DNA from: Bacteroidota bacterium
GTDB taxonomy: Bacteria > Bacteroidota > Bacteroidia > Bacteroidales > FEN-979
DNA: 35,876 nt
Direction: 5' to 3'
NCBI GenBank assembly: GCA_026391775.1
Contig: JAPLDK010000075.1
Span: forward strand, 64,089-99,964
Of the stretch, positions 25,401 to 33,957 are shown piece by piece. The notes under the pieces are model-generated. The model saw only the letters and a program-made list of their open reading frames with translations. It was not told the origin of the DNA and ran no database searches. The translations under genes were made by a program, and so were the position numbers. Position 1 is the stretch's first letter; each line of letters opens with the position of its first letter.

Positions 25401-28030
25401 CGGGGGGCGAAAAACAGGCTGCTTCCATGCTTACCCTCACTACCGACAAATCCAAATATACTGTGGGCGAGACTGTCAAACTAAGCCTACCCACTTCGCC
25501 CGACGGGAGGGCATTGCTTACAGTCGAAAACGGCTCCAGGGTACTGAAATCATTCTGGACCCCGACCAGCAAAGGCAGCACCGACATCAGTTTTAAAATT
25601 ACAGAGGACATGGCGCCGAACTGCTATGCTTTTATGACCCTGATCCAGCCACATGCCCAAAGCAAGAACGACCTTCCTATAAGGCTTTACGGTGTGGTCC
25701 CGGTTTTCGTCGAGAACCCCGAAACCCACCTGAAGCCCGTCATCAGCCTCAAAGGTAAGCTGGTCCCCATGCAGTCTGCCTCCATTACGGTGAAAGAAGC
25801 CAAAGGCCGTCCCATGTCATATACCCTTGCTGTTGTTGATGAAGGCCTGCTTGACCTTACACGATTCAAAACCCCTGATGCCTGGACTGTGTTCTATGCC
25901 AGGGAAGCGCTCGGGATAAAAACCTGGGACCTCTTCGACCAGGTCATGGGCGCATTCAGCGGCGACCTTCAGAGGATACTTAGTATTGGCGGGGACCAGG
26001 ATTTGCTCCGCAGGAGCAGCCTGAAGGCAAACCGCTTCAAGGCCATGGTAAAGTTCTTCGGACCTTTTGAACTGAAAAAGGGAGAATCCCGAACCACCAC
26101 ATTTACTATGCCCGAATACATTGGATCGGTAAGGGTGATGGTCGTTGCAGGCTATAAAGGAGCCTACGGTTCCGAAGAACAGACTGCAGCTGTAAAAAAG
26201 CCCCTGATGGTGCAGGGAACCCTGCCCAGGGTGCTGGGCCCGGGCGAAAACGTGAAACTCCCGGTGAGCGTTTTTGCCATGGAAAAAACGGTGAAGAATG
26301 TTAAAGTGAGCATCGAAGTCAATACCCTTTTCCAGGTAAGCGGCGGGAATACCCGCGACCTGAGTTTCAGCGATATCGGCGACCAGCTGGTGAATTTCGA
26401 CCTTAAAGTGGGGGATATGACCGGGATAGCAAAGGTTAAGATCATTGCGGTAAGCGGAAATGAAAGGGCCGAAAATACCATTGAGATAGATATCAGGAAC
26501 CCCAACCTGCCTGTGACGGATGTGTATGAAAAGACCATTCCGGCATTAGGAAACTGGAATACCGCGTTCACGGTCCGGGGCCTGGCAGGAACCAATTCGG
26601 GCACGATTGAACTCACTTCCATGCCTCCCCTTAACCTTGAAAAATGGATGTCGTTCCTCATCCATTATCCCTATGGATGTATTGAACAGACCACTTCTTC
26701 TGTATTTCCCCAGCTCTACCTGAAAGACCTGGTGGAACTGAGCAGTGAAACCAAGGCAAGGACAGAGCAGAATATAAAAGCAGGCATACAGATGATCAGA
26801 TCATTCCAGATGGCGAACGGCGGGTTGACTTACTGGCCCGGATCGGGATATGCCGATGACTGGGGTAGCTGTTACGCCGGTCACTTTATGCTGGAAGCCG
26901 AAAAGAAAGGCTTTGTGCTGCCCCCGAATTTCCTCGCCGCCTGGAAAGTGTTCCAGCGCGAAAAAGCCATTTCCTGGACCTGGAACGCCAACTGGAATAA
27001 TAATGAGCTTTTACAGGCATACCGCTTATATACGCTGGCCCTGGCACGTTCGCCCGAACTGGGAGCCATGAATAAACTGCTTGAGAGAAAGGATCTCTCA
27101 CTTACAGCCAAATGGCGTCTGGCAGGGGCTTACCTTCTTGCCGGGAAGCCTGAGGTTGCACAACAGCTTACCAACGGAATCGGGATTACCGTTTCGCCCT
27201 ATATTGAACTTGCCAACACTTATGGAAGCGATCTTCGCGACAAGGCCATGATACTGGAGGTCCTTGGCCTTATGAACATGAAAACCAAAGCTGCTCCCCT
27301 GGCCAGGGATATTGCTGCGGAATTATGCAAGTCGGGATGGCTTAGCACCCAGACCAGCGCTTACTGCCTTATCGCGCTGAGCGGTTTTTATGGAGCGAAT
27401 GCAGGAAGCGGGATAAATGCTTCGTTCAGCCTTGACCAGGGTGAAAAGGCGGATGTAAATACAACGAAATCCATATCCGTAAACAGCATTGATCCGAAAC
27501 CCGGGCGCAAACAGAATCTTAAAGTGATCAATAATGGGAAGAATGTGCTCTACGCAAGGCTTCTGATTAGGGGGATACCAGCTTACGGGGATTCCTCATC
27601 TGCCAACAACAACCTCAAGATCTCCGTATCCTGGTCAGGGCTTAAGGGTGAAGCCATTAATGTTAGCAAGCTGGCACAGGGGGAAAGCTTTATCGCCGAG
27701 GTTAAGGTGACGAATCCGGGTTTGAGGGGCGCTTACAAGAACCTTGCCCTGGCCCAGGTGTTTCCTTCGGGCTGGGAGATCATGAACTTCCGGATGAGCG
27801 AAATGGCCCTGGCGGCTACCAAGGCTTCGGAACTTACTTACCAGGATGTTCGCGACGACCGGGTGCTTACTTATTTCGACCTTGCAGCAGGGGAATCTAA
27901 AACTTTTAAATGCATGCTGATGGCTACCTACCAGGGAAGATTCTATCTCCCGCCTGTGCTATGTGAAGCCATGTATGACGGTACTATCAATGCCCGTGTC
28001 GCGGGCCGCTGGGTGGTTGTGGGGAACTGA
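22460..28030 (+). CDS. Bacterial alpha-2-macroglobulin with thioester motif
   Basis: 1856 residues. An N-terminal membrane anchor or signal (LLIFVGIPALVILLALILI) is followed by macroglobulin-type beta-sandwich domains. A bacterial A2M-N/MG segment is near 630 (GERGVWRPGDSIYLTFILE), the A2M family core is near 1250-1270 (LPRVLGPGENVKLPVSVF), and the thioester motif YGCIEQ has Cys1407 and Gln1410, so the protein can form the reactive thioester that traps proteases covalently. It should be a periplasmic, inner-membrane-attached inhibitor guarding the envelope against proteases. It is followed after 2 nt by the PBP1C gene, the standard bacterial arrangement. In E. coli the counterpart is YfhM next to pbpC. 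Confidence 0.93.
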   Translation: MSPRKKLLIFVGIPALVILLALILIQTLGKPSKGPLIHVNPAFRQYVQAFTSGFISSHSTIKVRLNDDYVDSSSMNIPLKEDLLKVKPSIKGTACWIDSRTIEFRPEEPLPQDKIFTVQFFLSKLLTVPDSMKTMAFQFQTIRQDFDVSIDNHKAVSESDLTKEILQGTVFTADVADDKQVELMLTANQDGNGLPVTWQHDSKNNKHFFQLESIMRGDQASSVKLNWNGNPIGSSTDKQFTEEIPALGDFRWLELRNIAAGDPYYVLRFTDPLKHDQNLDGLVRVGKFSNLRVSIQDNELIVYPPANMEGNPLLTIEPYLRNCQGKELGQRIVEKLSPEGNMPNARFVGTGVIMPSSNGMLLPFEAVNLKAIDVKVIRIYENNIFQFLQINEMGTAYDMSRVGRTVLKKTIPLNGAADYGRWNRFSIDLSTLMKTEPGAIYSVNLSFMKQYSTYPCASGETGKPQDMVVIQNPDRENDREGWNYYNNYDEEEGDNGGWENYRWNERGDPCKASYYFNKTATRNVFASNLGMIAKGDAENEFTVFVTDLVSSKPLSGVKVDFFNYQQQIIGIASTNGDGMAMARLNSKPFIAVAVKDKEKAYLKLTEGNSLSLSMFDVSGEPVQKGIKGFIYGERGVWRPGDSIYLTFILEDKSGKLPATHPVNLALFNPSGQMVSRSVLTSSVNGFYAFRTVTPPSAPTGNWLAKVKVGGVEFQKTLKIETVKPNRLKIRMDFNKAYLQKNKIPPVRLEASWLTGATAHGLKAEVNLTLTKAVTAFKQFPAYTFDNPTAGFAAENISIFEGKLNDEGKTTITPVIHVTNVAPGVLNASFETKVFEDGGDFSIDRFTIPYYPYVSFAGLRIPLPSARERVLYTDKPYDIDLVNIDPDGNLVPSNRLKVEVFKLEWRWWWDDSERNSADFVSTSHLRPVDSATVRTASGKGSYKFRVDYDEWGRYLIKVTDRSSGHIAGKVVYVDWPGYFRMPGGEKQAASMLTLTTDKSKYTVGETVKLSLPTSPDGRALLTVENGSRVLKSFWTPTSKGSTDISFKITEDMAPNCYAFMTLIQPHAQSKNDLPIRLYGVVPVFVENPETHLKPVISLKGKLVPMQSASITVKEAKGRPMSYTLAVVDEGLLDLTRFKTPDAWTVFYAREALGIKTWDLFDQVMGAFSGDLQRILSIGGDQDLLRRSSLKANRFKAMVKFFGPFELKKGESRTTTFTMPEYIGSVRVMVVAGYKGAYGSEEQTAAVKKPLMVQGTLPRVLGPGENVKLPVSVFAMEKTVKNVKVSIEVNTLFQVSGGNTRDLSFSDIGDQLVNFDLKVGDMTGIAKVKIIAVSGNERAENTIEIDIRNPNLPVTDVYEKTIPALGNWNTAFTVRGLAGTNSGTIELTSMPPLNLEKWMSFLIHYPYGCIEQTTSSVFPQLYLKDLVELSSETKARTEQNIKAGIQMIRSFQMANGGLTYWPGSGYADDWGSCYAGHFMLEAEKKGFVLPPNFLAAWKVFQREKAISWTWNANWNNNELLQAYRLYTLALARSPELGAMNKLLERKDLSLTAKWRLAGAYLLAGKPEVAQQLTNGIGITVSPYIELANTYGSDLRDKAMILEVLGLMNMKTKAAPLARDIAAELCKSGWLSTQTSAYCLIALSGFYGANAGSGINASFSLDQGEKADVNTTKSISVNSIDPKPGRKQNLKVINNGKNVLYARLLIRGIPAYGDSSSANNNLKISVSWSGLKGEAINVSKLAQGESFIAEVKVTNPGLRGAYKNLALAQVFPSGWEIMNFRMSEMALAATKASELTYQDVRDDRVLTYFDLAAGESKTFKCMLMATYQGRFYLPPVLCEAMYDGTINARVAGRWVVVGN

Positions 28031-28032
28031 TC

Positions 28033-30444
28033 ATGGCGGAACGGTCCCGGATGCGATTCCCTGTGCGCTGGACATGGTATTACTGGCTTGTTCCGGTTTT
28101 ACTGCTTTACCTGCTGCTTCTCCTGATCTGGCCCCGTCAGCTGTTCAACGATCCTACTTCCACCGTTGCGTATGACCGTGAAATGCGGTTGCTGGGAGCC
28201 AGGATCTCGGCCGACCAGCAATGGCGTTTCCCTGAAAGCGAAGTGGTCCCGGAAAAATTCAGGAAAGCTGTCATCTGTTATGAAGACCAATGGTTCCCAT
28301 ACCATCCCGGTTTCAATCCGGTTTCCATGGTGAGGGCAGTGATCCTCAACTTCAAACACCATAAGATCATCAGTGGGGGAAGCACCATCAGCATGCAGGT
28401 GATACGGCTTGCAAGGAAGAACAGGGAACGCACTTACTTTGAAAAAGCCATCGAGATAAGCCTTGCATTTGTAATGGAACTCACCCATTCAAAGAAGGAG
28501 ATCCTGAGGCTTTATGCTTCCCATGCGCCTTTCGGGGGCAATGTGGTAGGGCTGGAGGCAGCCGCCTGGAGGTATTTCGGGGTAAGCGCAAACCGGCTTT
28601 CCTGGGCCGAAGCTGCAGCTCTCGCCGTTCTCCCCAACAGCCCCGGACTGATCTACCCGGGAAGGAACCCCCGGGACCTGATGGCAAAAAGGAACCGCCT
28701 GCTCGACCGCCTTTGGTACAAGGGTAAAATCGACCTCACTACCTGCGAACTGGCGAAAAGCGAGCCCCTGCCCCAAAAACCGTATCCACTTCCCCGGCTT
28801 GCCACTCACCTGCTTGTAAGGCTTACAAAGGAAGGATTTAAGGGGGAAAAAGTGCAGACTACCCTCGACGGAGGAATTCAGGAAAGGGTAAACAAAATTC
28901 TTGAGCTTCACGGGATACAGCTGGCCGCCAACGAGATCCATAATGCCGCGGCTATTGTGGTGGACGTGAATACCGGGAATGTACTCGCCTATGTTGGTAA
29001 CCTGAGGCGCATGGGAAAAACCGATTACGGGAACGATGTCGATGTGATCGTTTCCCCCCGAAGCACCGGCAGTATCATGAAACCATTCCTTTACGCTGCC
29101 ATGTTAAATGATGCCCTGATCCTTCCCAATACGCTGATCCCTGATATCCCCGTGCAGATCGGGGGGTTCATCCCCGAAAACTACAATCTTACTTACGACG
29201 GGGCTGTGCCTGCAAAACGGGCACTCTCAAGGTCCCTGAACATACCTGCAGTGAAAATGCTGCAGACATACGGATATACACCTTTTTACAACCTCCTTAA
29301 AAATATCGGGCTGACTACCCTCACCAAACCGGCCGACCATTACGGACTGGCGATCATCCTGGGCGGGGCCGAAGCCAGGTTGTGCGACCTGGCCGGGATG
29401 TACTCTTCCATGGCCCGTACCCTGAATCATTTTTCACCGGATCATCCCGGGTATAACAAGGCCGATTTTCATCCCCCGGTTTTGATTGCCTGTGACAGTC
29501 GGGGGGAGCCTGCTTACGACAACCATTCTTCCTGGTTTGACGCAGCTTCCATCTGGCTCACCTTTGAAGCCATGGTGGAAGTTGCCCGGCCTGACGAGGA
29601 AGCGCAATGGCAGCAGTTTTCATCATCCCATAAGATCGCCTGGAAAACGGGGACCAGCTTCGGGAACCGGGATGCATGGTCGGTTGGGGTTACACCGGAA
29701 TATGTGGTTGCGGTTTGGGTTGGGAACGCTTCGGGAGAAGGCAGGCCCGGGCTTACAGGTATTGGAGTTGCAGCTCCCATCCTCTTCGATATCTTTAAAA
29801 CACTTCCTGCTACCAGCTGGTTCCGCACGCCTGTTGAAGAGATGGTTAAAATTCCCGTTTGCCGCTACAGCGGTTACAGGGCCTCCTCAATTTGTGAATT
29901 CAAAGATTCAGTCTGGGTACAGAAAAACGGAGTCCGCACCCCGGCCTGTCCCTTTCACCAGTTGATCCACCTTGATAAAACCGGGCAATACCAGGTAAAC
30001 TCGGGATGTGAATCCACCGAAACTATGCAGCATGTTTCCTGGTTCGTCCTGCCTCCCGTGCAGGAATGGTACTTCCGCACCAAAAATCCTTTCTACAGGA
30101 TGCTGCCTCCTTTCCGCAAGGATTGTGCCCAGAATCCAGGCAACAGGAACATGGACCTGATCTATCCCAAAGACGGGAGTATGATTTATGTTCCCGTGGA
30201 CCTCGACGGGAAAACGGGAAGCACCGTATTTAAAGCCGCACACCATAATCCTGATGCCGTCATCCACTGGCACCTCGACGATCAGTTTATAGGCTCAACA
30301 AGGCAGTCGCATCAGATGGCCCTCTCTCCCGAAAGAGGATTTCACCGCCTTACCCTGGTCGACCAGTATGGGGAATCAATCAGCATAGGATTTGAGATAC
30401 TTACCAAAGAGAAAAATGCACCCTCATCAGGAAAAATGCAATAG
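28033..30444 (+). CDS. pbpC: Penicillin-binding protein 1C (bifunctional glycosyltransferase/transpeptidase)
   Basis: 803 residues with one N-terminal transmembrane helix (about 18-34). The GT51 glycosyltransferase domain has Glu84 in EDQWFPYHPG, then GGSTISMQ and the FEKAIEISLAF helix. The transpeptidase domain has Ser347 in SIMK, SLN at the SxN position and KTGTS with Lys538. The C-terminal roughly 100 residues (SMIYVPVDLDGKTGSTVFKA, then HWHLDDQFIG) are the BiPBP_C domain diagnostic of PBP1C. It polymerises and cross-links peptidoglycan in the periplasm. It is translated just after the alpha-2-macroglobulin gene, and the pair is thought to act together in wall repair and defence. All catalytic motifs are intact. 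Confidence 0.95.
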   Translation: MAERSRMRFPVRWTWYYWLVPVLLLYLLLLLIWPRQLFNDPTSTVAYDREMRLLGARISADQQWRFPESEVVPEKFRKAVICYEDQWFPYHPGFNPVSMVRAVILNFKHHKIISGGSTISMQVIRLARKNRERTYFEKAIEISLAFVMELTHSKKEILRLYASHAPFGGNVVGLEAAAWRYFGVSANRLSWAEAAALAVLPNSPGLIYPGRNPRDLMAKRNRLLDRLWYKGKIDLTTCELAKSEPLPQKPYPLPRLATHLLVRLTKEGFKGEKVQTTLDGGIQERVNKILELHGIQLAANEIHNAAAIVVDVNTGNVLAYVGNLRRMGKTDYGNDVDVIVSPRSTGSIMKPFLYAAMLNDALILPNTLIPDIPVQIGGFIPENYNLTYDGAVPAKRALSRSLNIPAVKMLQTYGYTPFYNLLKNIGLTTLTKPADHYGLAIILGGAEARLCDLAGMYSSMARTLNHFSPDHPGYNKADFHPPVLIACDSRGEPAYDNHSSWFDAASIWLTFEAMVEVARPDEEAQWQQFSSSHKIAWKTGTSFGNRDAWSVGVTPEYVVAVWVGNASGEGRPGLTGIGVAAPILFDIFKTLPATSWFRTPVEEMVKIPVCRYSGYRASSICEFKDSVWVQKNGVRTPACPFHQLIHLDKTGQYQVNSGCESTETMQHVSWFVLPPVQEWYFRTKNPFYRMLPPFRKDCAQNPGNRNMDLIYPKDGSMIYVPVDLDGKTGSTVFKAAHHNPDAVIHWHLDDQFIGSTRQSHQMALSPERGFHRLTLVDQYGESISIGFEILTKEKNAPSSGKMQ

Positions 30445-30460
30445 ACAAGCCGGGGGCCTG

Positions 30461-31141
30461 CTATATCAGTTTCTTTATCACAAAAAACAGGCAGGAATCA
30501 TCCACTTCCCTTACCATGACTTTGATATTGCGTATCCACCGTGTAAGGTCAAGGAACTTTTTCGGGCTGATGGTCGTGGCAGAAAAGCCATCCTTGCATA
30601 CAATGTTGCCATTCCTGGTCTTCTCCGTGTCGAGCTCACCTATCAGGCCGGCTTTTGACTGGAGTGCAAACCACTTTAACCTATGCTCCCAGAACTTCTC
30701 CGAATAGGTTGAGAAAATGGCGGCCCCTCCAGGCTTAGTTACCCTTACAGCCTCTTTTATCAAAGTTCTCTGGTCAACATGGAAGGCAGAAATGCCATTC
30801 TGAAGGCAAAGCACCACATCCATAGTGTTTGCGCTGAAAGCCAGTTTAGCGGCATTCATATGTTGGAGACAATAATGCTGGGTATTACGGAGGTACTCCT
30901 TTCCAAAAAGAAGGCTTGGTATGGAAGTGTCGATCCCCTGCACAAATTTTGCCTTCTTTGCAAGTTGCGGGATCAGTCGGCCGTAACCGCAGCCGAGGTC
31001 CAGAACGACATCTTTACGGCTGATCTTTTTCAAAACAAAATCAATCTCTGCCTGCAGGTATTGCCTGATACGCGAAGGGGCAATGTCGTAACATTTCTTC
31101 AGCCGCAGCGCAGATAATGATGTGTCGTAATATCCTGGCAA
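30461..31141 (-). CDS. Class I SAM-dependent methyltransferase
   Basis: 226 residues. Motif I VLDLGCGYGRL (about 45-55), an acidic turn after the second strand (GIDTS), the post-II segment MDVVLCLQNGISAF and KPGGAAIFSTY give a Methyltransf_11/25-like Rossmann fold. The substrate is unknown. The only usable start before the fold is TTG 31141, since a stop codon lies six codons upstream; the N-terminus (YYDTSLSALRLKKCYDIAPS) looks like that of related proteins, supporting TTG. It is convergent with pbpC (16-nt gap) and downstream, on the same strand, of the type IX-secreted protein gene, but 98 nt away. Confidence 0.85.
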   Translation of the reverse strand: MPGYYDTSLSALRLKKCYDIAPSRIRQYLQAEIDFVLKKISRKDVVLDLGCGYGRLIPQLAKKAKFVQGIDTSIPSLLFGKEYLRNTQHYCLQHMNAAKLAFSANTMDVVLCLQNGISAFHVDQRTLIKEAVRVTKPGGAAIFSTYSEKFWEHRLKWFALQSKAGLIGELDTEKTRNGNIVCKDGFSATTISPKKFLDLTRWIRNIKVMVREVDDSCLFFVIKKLI

Positions 31142-31239
31142 GGGGTATAATTCTCAATTGCTAAGATACAAATTCCTGATTTTTAAATAAAAAAGATTTT
31201 TAGGGATTTTTTTCAAAGTAGTCATTTTTACAACATCCT

Positions 31240-33639
31240 CTATTCCAATTTGATTATTTTTTTCGTTTGTGTTTCGGTATCTGTTCTTATTATTACAAAA
31301 TAAATCCCATCTGGGTAACCATTCAAATCTATTTTATACCCTGAATTAATTGAAATTTCTTCAATGTTCTTAATCGAATTGCCACTGGAATTGAATATTT
31401 CAATAGAATTGATCTTCCCTTGATAATTACTATTCACATTCAGATATAGTAATTTTGTTGTGGGATTTGGAGAAATGGAAATTGTTTGATCATTATTCAA
31501 CCCCTTGGATGGAAAAGTCGAAGAATTTTGCCTTTCAATTTTACTTTTTGGTATGCCATTGGGGAGTCCAAATGTATCTAATTTTATAGTGTCATTTGGA
31601 TATGTGTTTAGAGATTTAAGAAAATATCCGAATAGTAAAGTCTCATTACCAGTTATAAAACAGGCATTCGTTGTATCCACACTATATTCGGTCCCATCTT
31701 CTAAATTCAATTTTATTAAACTACTATTTTCACCTAGGAAATAAAGGTAATCTTTAGTTGCAAAACCTGAATATTCATAATATTGAGTTGGTGTTGTTAT
31801 CCATTTTTGTGAAAAATCACCATTTGATTCTTCTGCACAACCTAACGGGGTTGAAATTATTTTATTATTTCCATTATTAAGCCATCCTTTGTACAATGGG
31901 TCAAAAACTTTTTTTGGAGATTTTATCTCAATTGAAGCTAAATTAAAAAGATAAAAATACCCAGCTTGGACAACAAGTAGCGTATCATGTAAGGAGGTTA
32001 TAAAATTCAATGAATCCGCGGTACATTGTCTGCTAAATGGTACAATAGTATCCACATCTCCTGTTGATTTTCTTATTGTGCAGATAAACTCGTTATTCTG
32101 CCCTAAGTCCCAGTGAGTTAATCCAGATTCCAACTTCCCTGTCGCCACAATAGAATGACTAGAATATCCAACTAAATATATAGAATCACCTACACTACAA
32201 AATGATTGAATTGGACCTCCATCGTAGGAAAATTCAACAGGAGAAAATGATTGAACCCAGTTAATGGTACCATGCATGTCTATTTTAGCAAGGTATTGTC
32301 TCCAATTCCATTGTTGCAACGTCAATGATGGTCCATTATAAAAGCTATACCCTTCGGGTGAATTAAATAGAATATATGAATTCCTTTGATTATCAACTAA
32401 TAGTTGCTGGACAACTGTACTAGCATAAGCCCAAAATGAATGATACCATAGCCTTTTGCTATTTTGATCAAAAAAAACTAAAGAATTAAACGCAGTACAA
32501 GAATCAGCATATGGATTTCTAATTGTGGTATCATGAACAAATGAGATAATTGTGTCCCAACAAACAATAGATGCAAGTATATCTCCACTTGTACCGCAAG
32601 AGAAATGGAAGCCTTCAGTAAAGCCCCTGATATATCTTGGCCATGTTATACATCCGTGCACAGATACCACTACAGTATCTCTTGCAATTTGATTTACCGA
32701 ATCCGTTACTGTTAGAATGTAAGAAGTGCTCGCATTAGGATGTATGATAGGATTTGAGACACTGGAAGTAAATCCTGAAGGAATTGATGACCATGAATAT
32801 TTGTAATAAGGGTTGTTAAGGAAAGGTATACCACCCCAGGCTGATGGATTCCCACCAAGAGTTGTTGTATCACCACATGAAATTGTTGTATCCCTTCCGG
32901 CATCAGCATATAATGGATGGCTGTATAGATTTACGTTAAACACCCAAGTAGATTGACATTCCTGTTGTCTGGAAGTTGTAACATAAGAATAAACGAAAAT
33001 TCGATTATAGTCCTCATTTGCTGAAAAATTTAGAGTGGTATCTCTAATAGGCCAACCTTGATAAGTAAAATCAGTAAATTCAAGGATGGTTTGTTTATTA
33101 AACGATTTGATCACACCATTTTGATATAACGTTTCAACAGAATCATTAGTAAGACAGACTATTAATTTTTTTACTCCTAACGGGTACTGATGAAATTTGT
33201 CACTCCAATCACCCATGTATTTTAAATGAAAAGTGAAAAATTGATTTTTATTAATAGAATTATTCTGATAAAAGCCTCCTGCACTATCCCAATCAGTAGA
33301 TTTGGAGCTAGTATTTTCAATGAGCACATAAGCACTTGTTCCCATATAAACAGAAGGATATGCATGTTGAACATGACCAAAAGATCGATGCCAAGAACAT
33401 ACATTTGAATATGTTAGAAGTGTATCTCCAAAAAGGTGATGGTTATTAACTACGAAATCACTATTATAAACTATATCCGGTGGAACAGGAGGGCACACCA
33501 TACCTTTTAAAATGTTAGTTAAGAATGGATTTGTTTGTGCGCTTTGAACATCTGGTTTATTTTGTCCAAATGAGCTTAAGCCGAATATCAGTATAATGAC
33601 ACTGAATTGAAGACATTTGTTTTTTAAAAAATTTTTCAT
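31240..33639 (-). CDS. Large secreted protein with PKD/Ig-like domain and type IX sorting domain
   Basis: 799 residues. A signal peptide (ending SSFGQ) is followed by a roughly 220-residue lineage-specific region. An Ig/PKD-like domain sits at about 245-335 (DAGRDTTISCGDTTTLGG, then YSWSSIPSGF and SYILTVTDS). A beta-rich region of about 380 residues, possibly a degenerate propeller, then leads to a type A type IX C-terminal domain (SISPNPTTKLLYLNV, IEIFNSSGN, GYPDGIYFVIIR). It should be exported to the surface by the Por system and have the tail removed. No catalytic motif is recognised. The gene is AT-rich and lies downstream of RR2 on the same strand, with a repeat-bearing 318-nt gap between them. 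Confidence 0.83.
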   Translation of the reverse strand: MKNFLKNKCLQFSVIILIFGLSSFGQNKPDVQSAQTNPFLTNILKGMVCPPVPPDIVYNSDFVVNNHHLFGDTLLTYSNVCSWHRSFGHVQHAYPSVYMGTSAYVLIENTSSKSTDWDSAGGFYQNNSINKNQFFTFHLKYMGDWSDKFHQYPLGVKKLIVCLTNDSVETLYQNGVIKSFNKQTILEFTDFTYQGWPIRDTTLNFSANEDYNRIFVYSYVTTSRQQECQSTWVFNVNLYSHPLYADAGRDTTISCGDTTTLGGNPSAWGGIPFLNNPYYKYSWSSIPSGFTSSVSNPIIHPNASTSYILTVTDSVNQIARDTVVVSVHGCITWPRYIRGFTEGFHFSCGTSGDILASIVCWDTIISFVHDTTIRNPYADSCTAFNSLVFFDQNSKRLWYHSFWAYASTVVQQLLVDNQRNSYILFNSPEGYSFYNGPSLTLQQWNWRQYLAKIDMHGTINWVQSFSPVEFSYDGGPIQSFCSVGDSIYLVGYSSHSIVATGKLESGLTHWDLGQNNEFICTIRKSTGDVDTIVPFSRQCTADSLNFITSLHDTLLVVQAGYFYLFNLASIEIKSPKKVFDPLYKGWLNNGNNKIISTPLGCAEESNGDFSQKWITTPTQYYEYSGFATKDYLYFLGENSSLIKLNLEDGTEYSVDTTNACFITGNETLLFGYFLKSLNTYPNDTIKLDTFGLPNGIPKSKIERQNSSTFPSKGLNNDQTISISPNPTTKLLYLNVNSNYQGKINSIEIFNSSGNSIKNIEEISINSGYKIDLNGYPDGIYFVIIRTDTETQTKKIIKLE

Positions 33640-33957
33640 GTTTTAATAATGTTAAGAATCAATACAAAAAAATAACTTGAGTTTTTAAGAAAACATCTTT
33701 ATTAGCGATGCCCAATAAAAAGGCTTGATTTTTTACCATAGATTCCTTCAGTATATTAAAAAAAATTATCTAATCCGAACCATATGGTTAGGAGTAGAAA
33801 GTCAATCGTAAATCTAAGATTTACAAGAATAATAGAAGAGGATAAAAACGGAATTATTCAACTCCGTTTTCGGAATTTATATACTCCGTTTTGTGATATA
33901 TACAGATTGAAAACTGAAGAAATTAAAAGGGTTCTTAAAATATATTGCTTGATAAAG
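33640..33957. promoter_or_regulatory. 318-nt gap between RR2 and the secreted-protein gene, with CGGA repeats
   Basis: AT-rich, with no credible gene. At 33844-33892 the octamer AAAACGGA (33845-33852) faces TCCGTTTT (33863-33870), and the decamer ACTCCGTTTT occurs at 33861-33870 and again at 33883-33892, exactly 22 bp apart. Read on the minus strand the first pair plus its T-tract could be the RR2 terminator. Alternatively the three CGGA elements could be operator sites for the downstream secreted-protein gene, over 200 nt from its start. No strong TAnnTTTG match was found near that start. Confidence 0.45.

Noticed and set aside
28099..28941. Long minus-strand reading frames opposite pbpC
   Set aside because: They are codon-bias shadows of a gene with complete catalytic motifs, and they encode low-complexity, unrecognisable protein.
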